Origin: Hysterangium stoloniferum
Taxonomy: Eukaryota; Basidiomycota; Agaricomycetes; Hysterangiales; Hysterangiaceae
DNA: 64,000 bases
Assembly: GCA_015178975.1 (NCBI GenBank)
Contig: WHVD01000061.1
Coordinates: 248,001-312,000 of the forward strand
Reading direction: 5' to 3'
Position 1 is the first letter of the stretch. Every line of letters begins with the position of its first letter. The translations under genes were made by a program, and so were the position numbers. The notes beneath the pieces are model-generated. The model was not told the origin of the DNA. It saw only the letters and a list, made by a program, of their open reading frames with translations, and did no database searches. Below, piece by piece: positions 1-10,448 of the stretch.

Positions 1-1422
1 TAAAATAATTTAAGTATTTGATATTAATCAGTGGCAGCCTAAATAGACTTAGAACCCCTGAAGTCAAGAGTTTACTTGAATATATGCACCCTACTTCGCA
101 AAGAAGGTTTTTGAGAGCTGCTTATGTAAGCTTGTTCTTTTTCTGTGAAAACAACCACTAAAATATGAATAACAATTTACTGATTCCAAAACTAGATTCA
201 ACTTCGATTCTAGCTAGTTTATATATATTTTACACTATTTATCAAACAGTAAAAATATTAATAAACAGGTCAAAAGATCAACTATAGAATAAAACAATAT
301 TTGGCAATATATGCTTTATTTAAATTAATCTATTGGATCTACTGTGATACTAACTTATCAGGATCTTAATGTAGTCTTTATGATTCTGCAAGAATATTCT
401 CAGTATTTAATTATAAGCCAAACCAGGAGAAATTAGAATTATATCCTAATTTCAAACAATAAAACAAACAATTTATTTATTACTTGGTTGATAGCCAACA
501 ACTCTAACCGAGGTGGCAACAGATTCCAACAACTTAAATAGAAGTCAGAAAAAGTAATAAAGCCAGCTACTCAATTAAGAGGTGGCAAGGGGGAACAAAT
601 AAGTCAACAACTCAGATTGAGGTGACAAGGTGAACTACTTGGGCCAACAACTCTAACCGAGGTGGCAAAGGTTTCCAACAACTCAAATAGAGGTGGAATT
701 AAATGTCCAACAGCCCTGATAGGGGTGGAATAGCCTGCTTGCTGCAGTAACACACAGATGTGGGTGGATAAAAAGTTATATTTTCACGGCTGGAGCAGAG
801 CTCCTTATATACAATAAAATGTGAGACATTTTTGAAACATATTACATCATTACTATCCTAATTTAGCTATTCCTGGGGAAGCTTCTGGAATGCTCCAGGA
901 ATTTCCGGTTCTTTCTACAGTAGCATACATGATGATGTAATCTATTCCTGCACCTTTCGTGTATGTCATCCGCGCGCCTTTGTGATCATCGCGCCGTGTG
1001 ACTGTCACATTATGTGACTGTCGCGCCTTGTGACCGTCGCGCCTTGTGACCGTCGCGCCTTGTGACCGTCGCGCCTTGTGACCGTCGCGCCTTGTGACCA
1101 TCGCGCCTTGTGACCATCGCGCCTTGTGACCATCGCGCCTTGTGACCATCGCGCCTTTTTGTGACGACTGTCACATGATTTTCTCGCGTTGTGTAATTAG
1201 CGCCTGGTGGCCGGTTTGATAGTATTTAGTTAAAAAAGAATAAATTCATAACTTCTTCAATATTTAAGATAAAAATGTAAAATAAATTGTAGAAATTCAA
1301 CGAAATTTAAAAGATATTTATACAAATTTTATCATCGCAATATAAGTACATTTCACAAGCCATTTTGGCTATTTCGGCTTTTGGGGGACTTAAAAGGTAG
1401 AAAACTAATAAAATACATAACA
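1..1422 (-). mobile_element. LTR of family E, left edge cut by the window
   Basis: The sequence matches 62990-64000 closely from base 1, so it is a second copy of the same repeat. On the minus strand it has a TATA-like stretch (around 805-820) and begins at 1422 with TGTTATGTATTTTATTAG, which mirrors the other terminus seen at 62896 (TGTGATGTATTAG on the plus strand). This TG...CA inverted pairing supports an LTR read on the minus strand. Its other end lies outside the window, so solo or paired status is unknown. Internal coding sequence is not visible. Confidence 0.65.
985..1160. repeat. 16-bp GC-rich tandem array inside LTR E
   Basis: About nine copies of a 16-bp unit, CGCGCCTTGTGACCRT, run head to tail. 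They are far more GC-rich than the surrounding sequence. In the LTR's own (minus) orientation each unit carries GGTCAC, and the array lies upstream of the TATA-like stretch, that is, in the U3 promoter region. The open reading frame over this array is an artefact of the repeat. Confidence 0.85.
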
Positions 1423-1811
1423 ACCTCATTTGAGATGCCATCAGATTTGGAAGGATATACATGAATGGTAACAATTGACCTATAACTTGGCAGAACAAGC
1501 TACCTCTCAAGTCAATTCACTCATAATCTCCTCAGGAATACCAGAGTGGTACCAACAAACCAGAAACTCTTCACATCCCGCCTATTAGTTCGGGAAGGTG
1601 GTGGGTGGTTTGGTAATGTTACTGTACAATTGCTTAGTAATTTAATAAAGCATTTCTTGCTCAAGTCTACCGTGTGCCAGTGCATTCTTGCCCCTTCAGT
1701 GTGTCAATTCCCCAATGCCCTCAACAAATATCCCACTCTTCCAGCTCCCTCACAATGAGGTGGAGGATTTCACAGTCCAGTTGGGCTTCTCAGATTCAGA
1801 TGACAGTGTAC
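1423..1811. other. Unassigned sequence between LTR E and LTR F
   Basis: No coding region, RNA gene or known repeat family was recognised here. Short open frames on the plus strand show no familiar motif. It may be old intergenic sequence or decayed repeat. Confidence 0.4.
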
Positions 1812-2354
1812 TGTTACAACCCGTTCCCGGATGTTTCAATATCTGGCTTCCGATCTCCGACTACGGAACATCATAGTTACCGTATCATCCGTATCCTCCC
1901 TTGTTCCGCATTTGGTAATTTGTCCATTGACAAGTATTCACTCGTTTGTTTGTTATATTCCCGTTTCAGAATATTGTCTCCCTAATATGTCTTATTGTAT
2001 TTCCATTTTAAGAACACTTCCGTTTCCGTCTTATTATAGTCTTAGTATGTAGTACAATAACGAGAAGACTTATATTAGTTTCCACGAATTTGTACTTTAC
2101 CTTAGATCTGATATCGACTTAGTTTCTTATTCCTTCTCCCGTCTTTCTGTACGCTCGATATTCGGAACTCTTTGGAACTCTGAATATCCGTATCTTCCAT
2201 CATAAATCTCACCTTTGAAATTAAGGACTTCGAGCGTTTGCGTAGAGGCGCAGCACATAAGCTGAAGCCAACATCCTGACCCTACCGGACAGTTTCCGAG
2301 TTTCCGGTGACTTCCTGATAGTTCCGGAATAAGTTCCCGACACAGCACATAACA
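1812..2354 (+). mobile_element. 5' LTR of Ty3/gypsy fragment F
   Basis: Starts TGTTACAACCCG and ends CACATAACA, about 543 bp. It is followed closely by a gag reading frame, so it is a 5' LTR rather than a solo LTR. Positions 2245-2272 carry the motif GAGGCGCAGC plus ATAAGCTGAAGCCAA, which also occurs in LTR families C, D and G. No 3' LTR of this family is present. Confidence 0.75.
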
Positions 2355-2388
2355 GTATATCAGATCTCAACTCTGCGACTCGCTCATC

Positions 2389-3330
2389 ATGGGTCCAAAA
2401 CGCAAAGCTGCCGAAGGACCATCCCAACTTCAATCCCCGTTGCAACTTTACACCACTCAACCCGAAACCCCAATTCAGCCGACAACATCAGCTTCAGTCG
2501 AAGAAGTTACCGAGGAAGTTACCGAAGTAACAAAAGATCCCGACATTCCCCACACTTCCAACAACGAAGCAGAAGATCAGCCGGAATCATCTAAAAAGAA
2601 GAAATCTTCCGATGAACCGACTGAAATGTTGTTTATCAACTCCATTGTGAAATTTGCTGACTATTTGAAATCCGCTGAGGATAGTAAGGAATCATCCTGC
2701 ACCGGAGTCAAAGAACCCGAACCATTTACCAGAAAGGATCCGAAAAAATTGAAGAATTTCCTTCTCCAATGTCATTTCAGTTTCCATGATCGACCCGCCG
2801 CATTCAAGTCCGACAGTCGAAATGTCAATTTTGTGCTCTCTTATCTCAAGGATACCGCTCAGGATTGGTTCGAACCCGGACTATCTGGAATATCCGACGA
2901 GACACCTGTATGGCTCGATGACTGGGACACTTTTGTGGAAGAACTGGAAACTAATTTCAGACCTTACGATCAATCTGGCGAAGTGGAAAATGAATTAATG
3001 ACGCTTAAGATGAAGGACAATCAACGAGTTTCCGATTATCTCGTCAAGTTCAATACCCTCGCCGCATGATGTGGATGGGATGATTCCACCCTCAGGCACC
3101 ATTTCTATATGGGACTTCCGTCACTCAAAGACGAAATCTGCAAAGATGGGCAGCCGAAAACTCTCCAACTTATGTGGATTAAAGCTCAAACATCTGATGC
3201 CCGTTATTGGGAATGAAAAGCCGAGGTCTCTCGAGAGAACCCAACGGAACATTCTCAGAACAACAAGGCGTCGACTAGCAAGTCTTCCAGCAACAACTCA
3301 GGCAACTGGCACGACTGGCGCAACTCTTCG
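2389..3330 (+). mobile_element. Gag region of truncated Ty3/gypsy element F
   Basis: The frame begins 34 bp after LTR F with MGPKRKAAEG and a charged, low-complexity N-terminus. It then shows the Ty3/gypsy Gag (retrotransposon gag family) pattern: FVLSYLKDTAQDWFEP, then an FVEELETNFRP block and the helix motif around LMTLKMKDNQRVSDYLVKF. Gag forms the capsid-like particle. The element is a fossil: the gag is broken at a few points, and everything downstream (pol, 3' LTR) is missing. It ends abruptly against a host NRAMP-like gene remnant near 3330. Confidence 0.75.
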
Positions 3331-3406
3331 AAGGTATCATTGTGTTACTAGTATGGCATAGCCTTACAGTTGCCGTAAACGACCATTGATATATTTGCCT
3401 TTGCAG

Positions 3407-4650
3407 GTATTGACGGTTTTGATATGCTTCATCATCCTTATTGTGAAGGTCGATCCAAAATGGCCAGCCGTATTCCATAGTTTCCTGCCCTCCAAAACGC
3501 TTCTCCAACCTGAAGCATTATATATATGTGAGCTATTTATCAAGAAATATCTGACTTTCAGGCTTATTTTTCGCCGTAGCCATAGGAATATTAGGAGCCA
3601 CAGTCATGCCTCATGCCTTATTCTTAGGTTCCTCACTTGCAACCATTGCCGTATTTCCACTGCACAACCCACACTTCCCTTCCCAGCCATCTATTCCAGG
3701 ATTGTCTAGATTCCAGAGAGTGACAAGTTATATTCGACCCCTGTTGACCCCTGCTACTGGAGGGGAAGGTGGTTCTGATCGACGGACACTTAACCAATAC
3801 CGCCAAAACAACAGGCTCTCTTTTGTGCGTTCGCACCTGGGGCATGGAATGGCAGACATCAGTAGGTCAACAGTGTGTTGACTGTTCTTTAACTGATCAC
3901 CATATCTAGCTATGAGTCTGCTGGGTATAGCTGTTCCTATAAATTTGGCATGGGTTATTAGGATTCACAGAACATATCAGTATTGATATTGTTTTAGTAT
4001 TCTGATTTTGGCTGGCATCGTATTCTTTGAAGCTGGGGATGGATCATCCTCTGCAGGTCTCTTTGAGGTACATGATTTAATCGGCACCAAGTCAGGAAAA
4101 GGTCTCTGACAGTGTGTTAGTTTTTATCATCTGTCACTCATGTATCTTGCATTTTGTAGGTGCTGCATTTATTTTCCCCCTCGCACTGCTTTCAGCCGGT
4201 CAGTGCGAGCATCACTGCAATGCTCTCTAAACAAATCGTTTCAGAAGATTCCTTGGAATGGAAGGTTTCGGTAAGAATATCATTATATTTGCACGTACAC
4301 TAGTCTGATATTTTTTTTCATAGCCTTTCGTTTAATCCTATTGGCACTTGTTGCTGCGTTAGTAGGCCGATCTGGCATCAATGCACTCCTAATTACATCT
4401 CAAGTTGTCCTTTCAATTGTCCTACCATTTGTTGTCTTTCCGCTCGTATATCTTACTTCAAGCCGTGCGGTTATGTGAGTCCAAGTCCCCATTCTCGACA
4501 GCATACCTGTGACAGATTTGTTAAGTGTAGTAACCAAAAAGACACCTGATTTTCCAGGGGAGGAAGAGGAGACTAATTACCGCAACAAATTCGTGATGGC
4601 CTTGGGGTACATGATTTTGAGTCTTATTGTGGTTGCAACTCATGTATGTA
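3407..4650 (+). pseudogene. NRAMP-family divalent metal transporter, 5'-truncated and decayed
   Basis: NRAMP (SMF/DMT1) proteins move Mn2+, Fe2+ and similar ions with protons across plasma or vacuolar/endosomal membranes. The remnant shows the family's signatures in order: VLTVLICFIILIVKVDPKW, GATVMPHALFLGS (the TM6 MPH motif), FVRSHLGHGMADI, SLLGIAVPINLA, SAGLFEVHDLIG, and SQVVLSIVLPFVVFPLVYL near the end. Exons are separated by short GT-AG introns, e.g. 3862-3909, 4271-4323 and 4475-4530. A candidate 34-bp intron lies at 3528-3561. The N-terminal half, including the TM1 metal-binding motif, is absent because a gag fragment abuts the first visible exon. The frame also slips near 4200 (between the GQ and ASITA blocks) and near 4325, where residues before GRSGINALL are missing. 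It therefore looks like a pseudogene. It converges on the nicotianamine synthase gene downstream. Confidence 0.85.
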
Positions 4651-4844
4651 CTTGTGACATTGATGTGGGGGAATTAAGTTCCATCCAGTTGCTTACTATA
4701 ATCCACCAATCTCGTAGCTTTACATTTGAATATTATTTATCAAAATTTGGTCATAAGCAACCCTAGAATGAAGCCCCTGGTGCAGATGTTGTCTTATTAT
4801 TAAGTGGGGAAATTGTTGGTAGTTATATAAAGTGTGTGACAAGC
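4651..4844. other. Region downstream of the NRAMP remnant
   Basis: A short open frame runs through here but has no recognisable motif beyond the end of the NRAMP homology. It probably holds the old 3' untranslated region. Confidence 0.35.
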
Positions 4845-5390
4845 TTAGTAGTGGAGGTCTCATAGCCCAGTTGTAATATTGCATAGATGTGATTATGTAA
4901 GTAATAAGTGAGTATTGGTTCGTGTGTTCGAGTTGCGTTTTGATTAAATTAATTAAATATCATATTTGCCCCCATGTGCCTGTTGGGCGCCTAATCCCTC
5001 AGAGCTAGTAATCAAACATTAAAAGAACAACGATATGAGGGGGAGGGTGTTGTTGTATGGTCCTGTCAGGTTCAGCCGCTCCACCCTTTTTTTTTTTAGC
5101 TGACATGACCTTTGACGAAATCAGGCCTGGTCAGCTTCACATGACCTGCCCAAGCCTGAACAGCCTGGACGGCAAGGCTCAGGCCTGATTAGCCGTTCAA
5201 CAAATGAGGTAGCCTGTTCAGGCCCAGTCAGTTTCACGTGACTGTTCAGGCCTAAGCAAGTCACCTAACCAGCTGGACCGTCTAAGTCTTCGACGAAATC
5301 AGGCCTGATCCGTCGGACGGCAAATCTGAGCGCTGACTGACCTGCTCAGGCCTGCCGGTCTGAGCGGAGGTTTTCTATTTTTACGTCGTG
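4845..5390 (+). mobile_element. tRNA-derived SINE-like element
   Basis: The head reads TCATAGCCCAGTTGTAA (A-box-like), followed about 55 bp later by GTGTTCGAGTTGC (B-box-like), as in Pol III promoters derived from tRNA. A unique middle ending in a T-run (5090-5098) follows. The tail is rich in AGGCCTGA/CCTGACC words and ends near GGTTTTCTATTTTTACGTCG. The same order of parts recurs at 13700-14265, and the tail alone recurs inverted at 6464-6690. This supports one mobile family. No terminal target duplication was identified. Confidence 0.55.
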
Positions 5391-5527
5391 TGTCTGCCAT
5401 GTGAGACACAAGCTTAGCATGTGCTTCTGAGCTTCTCATCCTAAGCCTAATGTATGAACATCAGCCGACCGACAATTCAACAAGAAAACCCCTTAGTCTA
5501 TCAATAGCCCTCAACTATCTAATCGTC

Positions 5528-6397
5528 TCATGCCCTTAACACGATGACCGAATTCACCACCCCTTGTGGCGGTAAATCATGTCTAATAACTTCCATATTC
5601 GCCAACTCCTCATGATCCACTTCTGGGTAAAGCAAAGAACAGCCCATCTCTACACTCCTCACAGCCAGAAACGCACCCGATCTCATACCTTTCTTCACAT
5701 GGTTTACGATGCTTCTTTTCTCCTTTCCATCGATTCCCACCGATGCCGCAATCCAGATCACATCGTAAGATTCGAACTCTGCGGGAGTGATGTCCCACAC
5801 GTCGGCGTCGCGGAATGTGTATCGTGCATGGGGCCCATTGCCATGATTCGGAAGTTTTTGGACCCAAGAAGAAGCCATGGCGTTGGCCTGTATATCTCGG
5901 TCGTAAAGCACAACCTCGCCCCTAGTCCTCTCCCCCACCATGATAGAGGTCAGGGGCAGTGGTCCCGAACCGATGAAGGCGACCTTCTCCATCGACAGAC
6001 ACCCTGCAGCTCGTAAACTGTAGAGCTCGTAGTTCGTCAACAAGGAGTAGTTGTCCCAATACCAGAAGGATTGCATTGCGCTCACGATGCCGGACTCTGA
6101 TTCGGACGCATTAAGGATGATGTTCGCCCAGTACCGTTCCATACATCCCTCCGCCTCCATTGCACGTTGCATGAGTGCTCGGACGTCAAATTTCGATTTA
6201 TTTTCCTCTAGGCATGCATCGTCAAGATGCTCGATTAAATGCTTTGAGGGAATTTTGATCTGCAGGCAGAGTTCCACTAGCCGAGAGAACACTTCATTGA
6301 CGAGGGGGGAAGGGATGAGTGAAGGGAGCGCGAGGATCTTGTCGTATAGATGCACTACCTCTATGAATGGCTCAGTGGGGCATCTGTCGTAGATCAT
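5528..6397 (-). CDS. Nicotianamine synthase
   Basis: Nicotianamine synthase condenses three S-adenosylmethionine molecules into nicotianamine, a cytosolic chelator of Fe, Zn, Ni and Cu. The single-exon 289-residue protein spans the family: an N-terminal helical part (LYDKILALPSLIPSPLVNEV, residues 18-37; AEGCMERYWA, 82-91), then a Rossmann-type SAM-binding part with VAFIGSGPLPLTSI (139-152), LYDRDIQANAMA (164-175), DVIWIAASVGI (212-222), EKRSIVNHVKKGMRSGA (226-242), LLYPEVD (255-261) and the C-terminal VNSVIVLRA. AEG and GSGPLPLTS match conserved family positions known from plant and archaeal enzymes. Length is close to the usual 280-330 residues and no disruption is visible. The chosen ATG precedes the first conserved helix, and a TATA-like stretch lies about 35-45 bp upstream. 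Its convergent neighbour is an NRAMP metal-transporter remnant. Such genes occur sporadically in fungi. Confidence 0.92.
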   Translation of the reverse strand: MIYDRCPTEPFIEVVHLYDKILALPSLIPSPLVNEVFSRLVELCLQIKIPSKHLIEHLDDACLEENKSKFDVRALMQRAMEAEGCMERYWANIILNASESESGIVSAMQSFWYWDNYSLLTNYELYSLRAAGCLSMEKVAFIGSGPLPLTSIMVGERTRGEVVLYDRDIQANAMASSWVQKLPNHGNGPHARYTFRDADVWDITPAEFESYDVIWIAASVGIDGKEKRSIVNHVKKGMRSGAFLAVRSVEMGCSLLYPEVDHEELANMEVIRHDLPPQGVVNSVIVLRA

Positions 6398-6428
6398 GTT
6401 GGTTATAATGCTGAAAAGCCTGAACTGG

Positions 6429-6442
6429 CACTATTTAAGGAC
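6429..6442 (-). promoter_or_regulatory. TATA-like element of the nicotianamine synthase gene
   Basis: On the minus strand CCTTAAATAGTG lies about 35-45 bp before the start codon. The intact upstream sequence is only about 65 bp long before an inverted SINE tail begins. Any other control sites must therefore lie in or beyond that repeat. This is inferred from spacing and composition only. Confidence 0.35.
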
Positions 6443-6463
6443 TTTAAAGACCAAGTAGGATAC

Positions 6464-6690
6464 GAAAACATTATTAAACTATGTCGGAAAAATCCGAAAA
6501 TCCTGATCAGGCCTGTCGGCCCGATGCCCGCTGGTGCACCCAAGTCAGGCCGGCAGTGCTCGGCACACAGGCCGGCTCCTTGCCGAAGGGTCACGCAGCC
6601 TGCCACAAGGTCACATAGCCTGCCACAAAGTCACGCAGCCTGATCAAGGCCTGCACAGACGCCTGGCAGTCTGACTAAGATCTGCGCAGA
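6464..6690 (-). mobile_element. 5'-truncated copy of the SINE-like family
   Basis: On the minus strand it ends with GGATTTTTCCGACATAG, the same 3' terminus as at 14240-14260, and has the CAGGCCTGATC-rich body. The tRNA-like head is missing, which is typical of 5' truncation during LINE-driven retrotransposition. It lies directly upstream of nicotianamine synthase on one side and of the next host reading frame (6727, +) on the other. Confidence 0.55.
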
Positions 6691-6726
6691 CGCTCTGTGT
6701 GTATATCTGCATTGTACGTATACACT

Positions 6727-7829
6727 ATGACTACTTTATCTACCCAATCCTTACCAAAACTCGCCCTCGAAGTCCTCCCCCATTTCTTCTCCATCCAAAC
6801 ACACGATCACTACCACGACGACGACGACGACATGCACAAAGCCAACGACAGCAGCACGCTCACCCACGATCACCCCAAAAGCTGCCATCCAGTTTGAACT
6901 CGAACTTGTATACCCACCATGCCAATGTCAGCTCCCTCAGCGTCATCCCACCTACCAAACTGTCCAACTCTTCGACCTCTCTTGTCATCCTTCCCAGCCC
7001 CACCAAGTCACATCCCTGCTAGCCCAGCAACAGTCCCACCCCCAGCCTTTACCCATGGTGTTGGTACTAGTGCACCGAACGGTCTTGTGCAACAGATGCA
7101 AATGCAGACACATTGATCCTCAGCACCAACACATTCTCGTCCCGGTCCTCCACCATTAGATCCTCTCCAACCGCTCCCAAGGAACACTTGACCTATATGA
7201 CTCGAAGAGCAAAAACAAATCACATTTCTCAAGATACGCGAGTCGTGGCATTCACGCTATTGGAGTGAAAGTGGTGCCAGTGTTAGTCCTAGTCCTAGCG
7301 ACGAGAGTGGTGAGGAAGGAGAGGGCGTTGATGGGAGGAGCAGCACTACAGCCACGAGCGTTGAAAACTCTGAATCGAGTTTAAATCGACAGCTGCATCT
7401 GCATCACCATCTGCATCAAAAACAGGCTGAGGTGCGAGCTGATATTGCAGTTGACACATATCCAATCAACAACGCTCATGTGGACAGTCCCATTAGTCCC
7501 ACTAACTGTCAGCCGCCAATTTGATACTCGGCTCACACTTTATCCTCAGGATATAGATTACATTCCTACGACAGCAACACAGACGAGGACGAGGACGGGA
7601 ATGACTACCTCCGCACAAGAAAACAACCGATTATTGTTATCGCCACTTCCTTCACCGACACGGTCAACACGAACATCATCCCCGGATATTCAAACACTCA
7701 TACGCAGCCGGAGCTGTCATAATTTGAGAAAGGGGAAGGGCCAGAGTCGCGGTCGCAAGTCGATGGCCAATACCTCCGTTTTGCTTCGGCGGAGGAGACG
7801 GCGAGACTGTATCGAGCAGGCTCGACGCC
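6727..7829 (+). pseudogene. Host gene remnant, N-terminal part of a low-complexity protein
   Basis: A start at 6727 opens with MTTLSTQSLPKLALEVLPHF, followed by His/Asp runs. Further downstream, blocks in shifting frames look coding (for example a Glu/Leu/Val and Cys-rich piece around 6895-7130, LCNRCKCRHIDP, and Ser/Glu/His-rich pieces at 7230-7830). Base composition is more GC-rich than the repeats. Several changes of frame without clear introns suggest decay or undetected introns. I do not recognise the family. It is probably the upstream part of the gene whose later exons follow at 7830-10276. Confidence 0.4.
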
Positions 7830-10276
7830 TAGTCTGAGTATGAGTATGAGCCTGGAGGGAGGTGATGAGCGTGCGTTTGGGGATGGTTCCGATGTCGACA
7901 GGGACGGGGATGCCGATATGGGTAAAAGTATGGCCGTGAGAATGGATACGGAGGTGGATTGGGTGGATGATCCCGACGCTGAGCTGGATTTGGAGGATGT
8001 TCTCGATTTAGAAGCGGATATGGACAGTGTAGATGATGTTATTGATTTGAAAACGCCGTTGGTGTGAGTGTCTTGTTCTTGCGTTGCATCCCCCACACCT
8101 ACACCACATATCGCCCGCGTCTCATCCCCCATCGCACGTATCGCGTCCCCGACGCCGTCGTTCTCCCTTCCTACAAGTATACGCCTCGCGCAGCAGGATA
8201 TGATGGAATCTTTGCATGGACATGTAAGGAGTGATTCATATGGACATGTTGTGGGATCGGGGACCGGTGTGGGAGGATCGGTGCTGCCGTATCTCGTTGA
8301 ACGTGATGAGGAGGGAAGTGAGCGTCACGAGCATGTGGAGGCAGAGGCATCTACAGCGGTGGTGAACGAGAATGGACACGGACACGGTGTACCGCGTCTG
8401 CAAAAACCGCCTGTTGGTCTAGGCGTTGGGTTGAAGATGAGGATGCAAACGAAGGCGAATCTCAACGTCGACGTCGCTCAGTCCCCAGCAGTCCCTGAAT
8501 ACCCTTACACGTTCCCACGAGTCCCTCCGAGTCCGTCGTGTCCTGCTTCTAATCCTCCTGCGGCGTGGGCTGGGGGAGCCATGAGCATCGTGCAGACGAT
8601 GGACGCGAATGGACATCTTCAAGCTCATATCCATGATCATGACACCGGGAAGGATACTATTGGCCAGAACGATGACAATACCCATGGCGACGGAGGAGGT
8701 GGTGGAATGAACATGAACGAAAGCGTGGAGTCTGCACAGAAACCTCCCCGATCGCCGTTGTTTGATGCTGGGGATCCGTTTAGAAGGGAAGGACGTGGGC
8801 CACAGACGCAGACGCAAATACGGGCACCGATGTCCGCACCTGCAAGTGTTACCACGACGCCGTCTAGGGGCTTGGGGGGTAGATCAATACCGATACCTAC
8901 TGCCTCTCGTATGCAACAGTTTCCCGTGTCTGGGTCTGAGTCTGCTGGGGGCGGTTGTTAATCCGCCTATGAGGCAGACGAGTCTCCCGAGTGCGAGTTC
9001 TGCTGGTCTGGGTACAGGTGTGTTAAATAATTCTTTAGATTAAATCAGTCTCAGTCTTAAGTCCCAATCCCGATGACAACTCTGATCTCATTCATTTACA
9101 GACCCAAATCAGACGCCCCGCGCGAAAGGGGTCACGATGCGCACGCTTTCTGCGCGATCGCAGAGTCCTGGGGGGTTGAAGGCGTTGTTGCTTGCGAATC
9201 CTGGGAATCGGATGGGTGGTGGTTCTGGTGCGGGTGCAGGTGCGGTGGGGACGGGCGGCCCAGGTGGTGGGAGCACGATTGCACCAAACGGACAGCTAAA
9301 CACCTCAATACGTGCTAGGTCTGGCTCGGCCTCTGCGCCTAACACGCCAACGATACGTGCCATCTCTAATGGCTCTACGTCGATTAGCATTTTGCCTTCG
9401 CCTTCTGGGCCTGGAAGGGTGCTTCCAGCGCCTGCACCGAGGCCACCTTCGAAGGCGCTTCCGCCATTGCCTCATCTTAGGGCAAGTGTTGTTGGTGGGG
9501 GTGGGAGTGGGAACGCGAGCGGTGAGACACTGAAGAGTGCCGGGTCCGTCTCGTCGTTGAGGAGTACATCGATTTCGTCGGTGAGGAGTACGTCATCTAC
9601 GGCGTCGTTGCGGAGTACGCATTCTTCGTCGTCTTTGCGTGTGCAAGGACAGGGACACGTGCAGTCCGGCTTACCTACGGCTGGGAGATCACGCGTCGTA
9701 TCGAATGCTTCGGCGGCGTCTTCGTCTATTCCCGGTCCCAGTACGAACGCGAACGCGAACACACCCACAGCCCTTCCCCGTCCTCTTTGTCCTTCTCTCC
9801 CGAACTCTACGATCACAAGTCCTATCGACCGCTCCAGCACTGCATCAACCGGCTCCACTTCGACCACGCCCACATCTCGTACCCCCTCCATCCCGTCCGT
9901 GGCAAGCGCATCTCGCCCGCCTTCCACGAGTAGCACCATATCCCTCATCCCAACGACGACGACGACGACACCGTATGTTCGTACGAGGACGTCGAGCAGT
10001 GCATCGGGCGGGCCGTTGAAGTCTGCTATCAAGCCACCGAGGGCTGGGAGGGCTGGTGTGGGAAGTGGGAGCAGTGTAGGATCCGTGTCCGTGTCGGGGT
10101 CGCCGCTGGGGAGTGGGGTGTTAAATGCGGGATTGTCGCCGTTGAGTGGTGGAGCTGGGGTGTTGTCGTCTTCTACGTCGAGTTCTGCGTCCATTTCCGC
10201 GCCCGCCACGCGCAACCGTAGTGGGATCGTGCCGCCCAAGTCGAGTTATGTCGCTGATACGGGCATTGCGATTTGA
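7830..10276 (+). CDS. Ser/Thr/Pro/Gly-rich hypothetical host protein, later exons
   Basis: An acidic block (LDLEDVLDLEADMDSVDDVI, about 7985-8045) precedes a GTGAGT donor-like site. A long open stretch (8068-8961) is rich in Gly, His, Asp, Ser and Pro. A clear intron runs 9018-9102 (GTGTGTTAAA to TTTACAG), and the frame continues across it into a 390-residue Ser/Thr/Pro/Ala-rich tail ending KSSYVADTGIAI. The tail has tandem-like SLRSTSISSVRSTSS runs. The protein is predicted to be disordered; no domain was recognised. Joining the 8068-8961 frame to the 9017 splice site needs a frame change near 8900-8960, so this copy may be damaged. A partial second copy lies at 10449-11582. Confidence 0.5.
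9018..9102 (+). other. Spliceosomal intron in the Ser-rich host gene
   Basis: GTGTGTTAAA at the donor and CATTTACAG at the acceptor, 85 bp, AT-rich compared with the flanking exons. The reading frame on the two sides agrees (a Gly-Thr-Asp junction). Confidence 0.65.
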
Positions 10277-10448
10277 TTGTGTCTTTTTTTTTTTTTTCAC
10301 TTGGTGTTTGATACTCGGTTTTGGCCGTAGACGTTGGGTTTTTGTGTATTGTGAGTCTCTCTTTTTTTCCTTTTTTTCTAAAATTCATATGGACTGAGTA
10401 GACTTTTTTTTGTAGTGATTGGACTGGTGTTACATGTTACATGTACCA
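10277..10448. other. Spacer between the two related host copies
   Basis: T-rich runs (10286-10299, 10362-10377 and 10405-10412) and no coding signal. It may be the 3' untranslated region of the upstream gene. Confidence 0.4.

Noticed and set aside
853-1149. 98-residue open frame rich in VTRRDGHKAR repeats
   Set aside because: It is the translation of the 16-bp tandem array in LTR E; no independent sign of coding.
5579-6016. Long plus-strand open frames opposite nicotianamine synthase
   Set aside because: They are antisense shadows of the well-supported minus-strand gene.
9472-10239. 255-residue minus-strand frame
   Set aside because: It is antisense to the Ser/Thr/Pro-rich exon. Low-complexity GC-rich coding sequence often leaves the opposite strand open.
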